64,000 bases of DNA, from assembly GCA_021018995.1 (NCBI GenBank), contig CM037584.1, positions 175,602,317-175,666,316 on the forward strand, in the 5' to 3' direction. The position numbers and the translations under genes were made by a program. The DNA is from Chloranthus sessilifolius. Lineage: Eukaryota; Streptophyta; Magnoliopsida; Chloranthales; Chloranthaceae. Positions 60,492 to 64,000 of this stretch are shown in pieces (the first letter of the stretch is position 1; the number at the start of each line of letters is the position of its first letter). Below the pieces are notes generated by a model. That model was not told the origin of the DNA. It saw only the letters and a program-made list of their open reading frames with translations, and ran no database searches.

Positions 60492-60845
60492 CACTATGCC
60501 AAAATAGACGAAAACAGACAATCTAAAGCCGTCTTTTGTAAAAAATCAGACGGCTCAAAACCATCCTCACGGTCGTTCTTTTCGTTGGCGTCTTAAAAAT
60601 AGGAGAAGGTCCTAAACTGTTTTATATTTCATAAATAAAACGAAAGGAAATGACTGTTTTCCACAATCTTAATATAAGACGGTTTGAAGCCGTCTCATAA
60701 TAACCAACCGTCATTTATCAAATGCTCTGTTAGAGACAGTCATGAGCTGTCTTATTTATCATATTAGACAGTCCTTTATGAACCATCCTATTTAAAAGAT
60801 AATCGAAATAAGACGGCCTTAGGCAATACTTTTTTAAAAATCGTA
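60492..60845. mobile_element. CACTA-type transposon terminus (fragment)
   Basis: Starts CACTATGCCAAAATAGACG. It is followed by subterminal repeats of AGACGGTTTGAAGCCGTCT type on both strands (near 60528, 60680, 60735, 60815). CACTA ends plus short inverted subterminal repeats are typical of En/Spm elements. No opposite end is seen, so it is a truncated or very degraded copy. Confidence 0.7.
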
Positions 60846-60964
60846 ATAAAAAAAATATTAATAATTCTGGATAGGGCTTGTTCCCCAAAATACCCTGGTT
60901 AGACATAAAAATAAGCGGGAATATTGAACCACTAATATAAAAAAGTAATATATATATATATATA

Positions 60965-61340
60965 GGGAGCCGATTAGGTCCTCCAATGGAGGACGGTGAC
61001 CGTCCTCCAAGATCCACATGGAGCTCCATGTGGCACTCAAAACACTTTTTTAGTGTCACGTACAGCACAAGTGGACAGTTTAGATCAATATTAAAAAAAA
61101 AAAAAAGAATTTTTTTTTTAATCTACAAGTCAAAGTTTGATGATTTTCATTGATCCATAATTCACGGTTCAAAATAAACACGGTGGAGATGAGTTTTTAA
61201 TTTTTTTTTTCAAAGATAATCTAAGCAATGCACCCAAGCTCCATGCGGCACCCAAAAAATGTTTTGAGTGCCACGTGGAGTTCCACGTGGAAGGTTGGAG
61301 GACGGTCACCGTCCTCCCATGAAGGACGGAGGCCTTTTCC
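60965..61340. mobile_element. Fold-back MITE (376 bp) with nested palindromes in each arm
   Basis: The arms of about 80-100 bp share GGAGGACGGTGACCGTCCTC, itself a palindrome with a 3-base centre. They continue with CACTCAAAACA. Both ends lie in TA runs (60950-60964 and 61341-61367), so the target duplication is TA or longer and cannot be read. No ORF. Confidence 0.75.
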
Positions 61341-61367
61341 ATATATATATATATGTATATATATATT

Positions 61368-61716
61368 ACGTCTGAATTAAGGCATTGAACCAATCATCAT
61401 TTCATTTAATCAGCCTTTAAGTGACCACCTGTCTCATGAGAAAGAAAAGTTCCATCCATGATTAAGACCCATTTGATTCAAACATCAAATTAGTAAATAT
61501 ATTCTATCCAATTTAGATAGAGAAGGTACAACAACCAAAACATTGAAAAATAGATTTCATAATACACAAGATGATGAAATCACATCACAACCATTTAAAA
61601 AAACAAAGATCAAAGGAAAAAAAAACTCACTAAAATCCTCTAACCAAACAATGACACTAAAGCCAACAACCAAAGATTAAAAAAATAAAATAAATAAAGG
61701 GGTCGTGGTCATTTGC
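61368..61716. other. AT-rich spacer before the gene-fragment cluster
   Basis: No element end is recognised here; a CTRR/hairpin Helitron terminus was looked for on the minus strand without success. Confidence 0.4.
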
Positions 61717-61836
61717 TCAGTTGTTTTGGCTGCAGTAGAAGGATCCCAAAGTTTTAATGGCTGCTGCTCTAAGTATGTATTGAAGGTAAGTAGCTGCTGC
61801 CAAAGCACCAACAAAAGGACCAACCCAGAAAATCCA
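61717..61836 (-). pseudogene. Last exon of a PIP2-type aquaporin (orphan fragment)
   Basis: A canonical acceptor (TTTATTGTGCAG|TGG) opens a 120-bp exon that ends in TGA at 61717. It encodes 39 residues: [20 protein letters not shown], then the [13 protein letters not shown] tail. This is transmembrane helix 6 and the C-terminus of plant plasma-membrane intrinsic proteins, water channels. The tail fits the PIP2 group. The intron before WIFWVGP is at the position usual in PIP genes. No upstream PIP exon follows at higher coordinates: a katanin fragment is found instead. The exon is therefore an isolated capture. The C-terminal GSFRS phosphorylation context of PIP2 is altered to GSFYC. Intact frame; no evidence of expression. 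Confidence 0.8.
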
Positions 61837-62190
61837 CTGCACAATAAACCAAGCCATTAACTCAATAATTCAATATAATAAAAACAAAACACTCTTCAAG
61901 GCTAATTAAAGTATAAGAGTCTTATAATATCTAAAAATTCTTATTTGTTTAACATATTGGTTCTCCTCAACAGTAGTCAAACAGAAAAGGAGTTTCTTTT
62001 TTTACATTTTACATTTCACTTTTTCAAGAAATAGACTAATTTTATCACAACTTGGAACCATGTGTTGGGAACAACCGAGTGAATGCACAACTACAGACTT
62101 GCTCCTGGCCTCATACTCAGCATCACCAGCTTTGGTATGATAGCCAAATTTTCCTCTTTAAAAATAAAAATAGACAGAAAAATAAATTAC

Positions 62191-62469
62191 CTCTCAATCT
62201 TGTTATCTAGTAAGCATGTAAGAAGAGGCAGCAAACGAGAGAAGAGATCAAGGGTCATAATGTCGATTTTCTCCAGAAGTACACTGATTACATTAGCCTG
62301 CACCTGTTTTTTCAATGGATGATCTATTAATATTCACATATAAGGGGACAAAACAAAATGCTAATACCAATTAGTGACTGACATCAATAGCTTGAATAGG
62401 ATACCTACAGAATGGTCAAGAAATTGTCCCACTGCATTGATACCACCCATAATGTCATCGCGTACCCAA
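62191..62469 (-). pseudogene. Katanin p80 (KTN80) con80-domain fragment, two exons
   Basis: The first piece (about 62469-62409) reads RDDIMGGINAVGQFLDHS and ends at a GTAGGT donor. The intron runs to an ACAG acceptor at 62304. The second exon (62303-62191) reads VQANVISVLLEKIDIMTLD, then LLPLLTCLLDNKIER, and ends at a GTAATT donor in phase 2. The spliced sequence is collinear with the C-terminal con80 region of plant katanin p80, the regulatory subunit of the microtubule-severing enzyme. No WD40 part and no later exons are present. The 5' edge joins directly to the SirB1-like fragment near 62469, in a different reading frame. Family assignment is from recalled motif similarity. Confidence 0.7.
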
Positions 62470-62598
62470 CTTGAGATCCCACAATGGTAATACCAAGTCT
62501 TTGACAAGCTTCCATATAAATGGTGCTAATCATAATTGATGTCAATAGGATGGTCATAAGTGGATAACTAAATAAATTAAAATACTCAAAAGAGAGGG

Positions 62599-62654
<56 letters not shown>

Positions 62655-63427
62655 GAAGCTCCCAAGTCCTGACTGATATTGTTATCAATAAGCAAGCTGT
62701 CATACATACATACACACAAAGGATGAAGTTTTACCACTGCCACATCTAGAGCTTAGGACTGTATGCAAGTACGAAAATTTTCAATCTACAAGTAGAGGAA
62801 ACCTCTTCAAGCCTCTTGATTTGAAAAGAACTACATTCATTGTCTCCATATAAATGGGAATACCAAGTCTTTGATAAGCTTCCATATAAATGGTGCTAAT
62901 CATAATTGCTGTCAATAGGATGGTCCTCAGTGGATAACTAAATAAATTAAAATACTCAAAAGAGAGGGAAATATATATATGAAGCTCCTAAGTCCTGACT
63001 AATATTGTTATCAATAAGCAAGCTGCCATACATACATACACACAAGGGATGAAGTTTTACCACTGCCACATCTAGAGCTTAGGAATGTATGCGAGTACGA
63101 AAATTTTGAATCTACAAGTAGAGGAAACCTCTTCAAGCCTCTTGATTCGAAAAGAACTACATTCACTGCCTCCAAAACTTCCACCAAATGGAAACATATA
63201 TCTCTTGAAGCCAGCACTGCTTCCACTTCTTTTGTAATTGAATCCAACTCATTTAACCACTCGGATATGCTCTTTCCAGCCAAAAGAATAATTTCTAAAC
63301 AATTCCATTTAGGATTATTCTCGAAGGATGATGGGCCATCTCTCCTTTCAGTTAGAAATGAATGAGCATCCATATCTCTATTGAAAGTCGTAAAAGCTTC
63401 ATCTTCAGCTGCAACAAATAACCAAGC
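62470..63427 (-). pseudogene. SirB1/transglutaminase-like (Transglut_core2) protein, partial gene with duplicated exons
   Basis: Exon X (63427-63061, after a GTGTTGCAG acceptor) encodes AWLFVAAEDEAFTTFNRDMD, NPKWNCLEIILLAGKS, EVEAVLASRDICFHLVEVLE and SSRCGS, ending in phase 1 at a GTAAAA donor. A fused exon follows (62908-62735, 174 bp = 58 codons). It starts AIMISTIYMEAYQRLGI and runs in frame into a second copy of the end of exon X. A third block near 62538-62470 reads AIMISTIYMEACQRLG, then TIVGSQVG. Its acceptor is AT and not AG. This order matches plant SirB1 N-terminal/Transglut_core2 proteins. The N-terminal exons may lie beyond the window. The gene is broken downstream, where katanin sequence begins. 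The biochemical role of the plant family is not established to my knowledge. Confidence 0.65.
62484..63173. repeat. Tandem duplication (about 326-370 bp units) inside the SirB1-like fragment
   Basis: Unit A 62484-62847 and unit B 62854-63173 are about 95% identical. They differ mainly by a (TA)n run at 62600-62653 in unit A against about 6 units in B. Shared blocks include GAAGCTCCYAAGTCCTGACT and TACCACTGCCACATCTAGAG. Confidence 0.9.
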
Positions 63428-63430
63428 CTG

Positions 63431-64000
63431 CAACACATGAAAAAAGAAAATAAATGATTATTATGCCACACCATTCTTAAAAAGTTGGTGCATACAGATT
63501 CAAACGAACTACAATTTTTGTTAAATTTTTTCTGTGTATGTGAGGGTAACCTGAAACCTGGGTAAGAAGGTACTAGTTAGCATTCCAAACTGGTAAACAG
63601 AGATCATATTGTTTAGTGCCATTCATTTTTACTTAAAGTACTTCAGATAAAGGCCTTCAAATCAAACGGCTTAGATGGTGTTTTCACATGGCGTAGGTCC
63701 TCAAAATACCAAGTCTTTCTTTTAAAGCATGTGAAGGGCTAAGTATAGAGTATAGTTTTAGTTTAATACAATACAAAAAGGTATAAAAAATGTTGCCATG
63801 TGTCTCAAATCAAAGACCTGTTCAAAATCTGGTAGGAAAAATATAAAAAAAAAGTTACTTCTTGGCACGTAAAACTTTCTAAAATGTTTCAAAAAGCCAC
63901 TAATTAAATATGATGGTACCAAAAGAAGTAATATCTCATCAAATCAACCCTAAAGAGGGACTCATCCAGAGAACTATAAACTAACAAATGAAAAACAGAA
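63431..64000. other. Probable intron or flank of the SirB1-like fragment
   Basis: AT-rich sequence upstream (minus strand) of the GTGTTGCAG acceptor; no further exon was recognised before the window end. Confidence 0.4.

Noticed and set aside
60730-61068. 112-codon minus ORF
   Set aside because: It crosses a CACTA fragment, a TA microsatellite and a fold-back arm, so it is composite chance sequence.
62040-62156. Possible extra exon (minus) reading HTKAGDAEYEARSKS
   Set aside because: Its acceptor would leave an intron of only about 35 bp after the katanin exon, and I recognise no family.
62083-62322. 79-codon plus-strand ORF
   Set aside because: Antisense to the katanin exon and intron on the minus strand.

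Overview
The window is nuclear DNA of a flowering plant, probably transposon-rich intergenic sequence. It is AT-rich and has GT-AG introns. The only recognisable host genes are plant genes: the first exon of a DRP3-type dynamin, and exon fragments of a PIP2 aquaporin, a katanin p80 (KTN80) subunit and a SirB1/transglutaminase-like protein. Nearly everything else is transposon or transposon-derived. No complete host gene is visible. I cannot name the species.

Layout. 1-3614 is the 3' part of a hAT element (hAT-1). 3615-6650 is AT-rich and holds a 353-bp hAT MITE with a perfect 8-bp target duplication. 6660-9330 is the start of a minus-strand dynamin gene whose intron 1 side carries an array of about 100-bp repeats; no second exon was found. 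9370-16640 is a patchwork of GGGTCGGGT-type repeats, fold-back MULE-type MITEs and tRNA-like SINE sequence. 16640-20273 is a complete but decayed hAT element (hAT-3). Its ends match the 5758-6110 MITE and a truncated copy at 20728-20980. 20980-24860 is more fold-back elements. 24862-30201 is a second copy of the hAT-1 family on the minus strand (hAT-2), with both ends and an array of palindromic repeats. 30230-37570 and 57272-60490 are two copies of an old segmental duplication; copy 1 carries a later GC-rich insertion of about 1.8 kb. 37944-38101 is a CACTA-like MITE, and 38300-39170 a LINE RNase H fragment. 39788-42308 is a second CACTA-like MITE split by a 2.35-kb solo LTR. 42309-57270 holds a three-copy 470-590-bp repeat, a 299-bp recent tandem duplication, TA microsatellites and further MITEs. 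60492-61340 has a CACTA end and a fold-back element.

The most interesting part is 61717-63427. Exon-intron pieces of three unrelated plant genes lie head to tail on the minus strand with introns kept, as in Helitron or Pack-MULE gene capture. Inside it a tandem duplication fused two exons of the SirB1-like gene in frame. One copy of the duplicated splice acceptor has since mutated from AG to AT.

The elements fit together as families. hAT-3 looks like the source type for MITEs with CATAGTRAC ends. hAT-1/2 ends (CATGGATCAAAAT type) resemble small MITEs at 23389, 35487, 39185 and 45483. The many fold-back copies share GATCTTGAGATCATG arms, and two of them have perfect 9-bp target duplications, which points to Mutator-like mobilisation.
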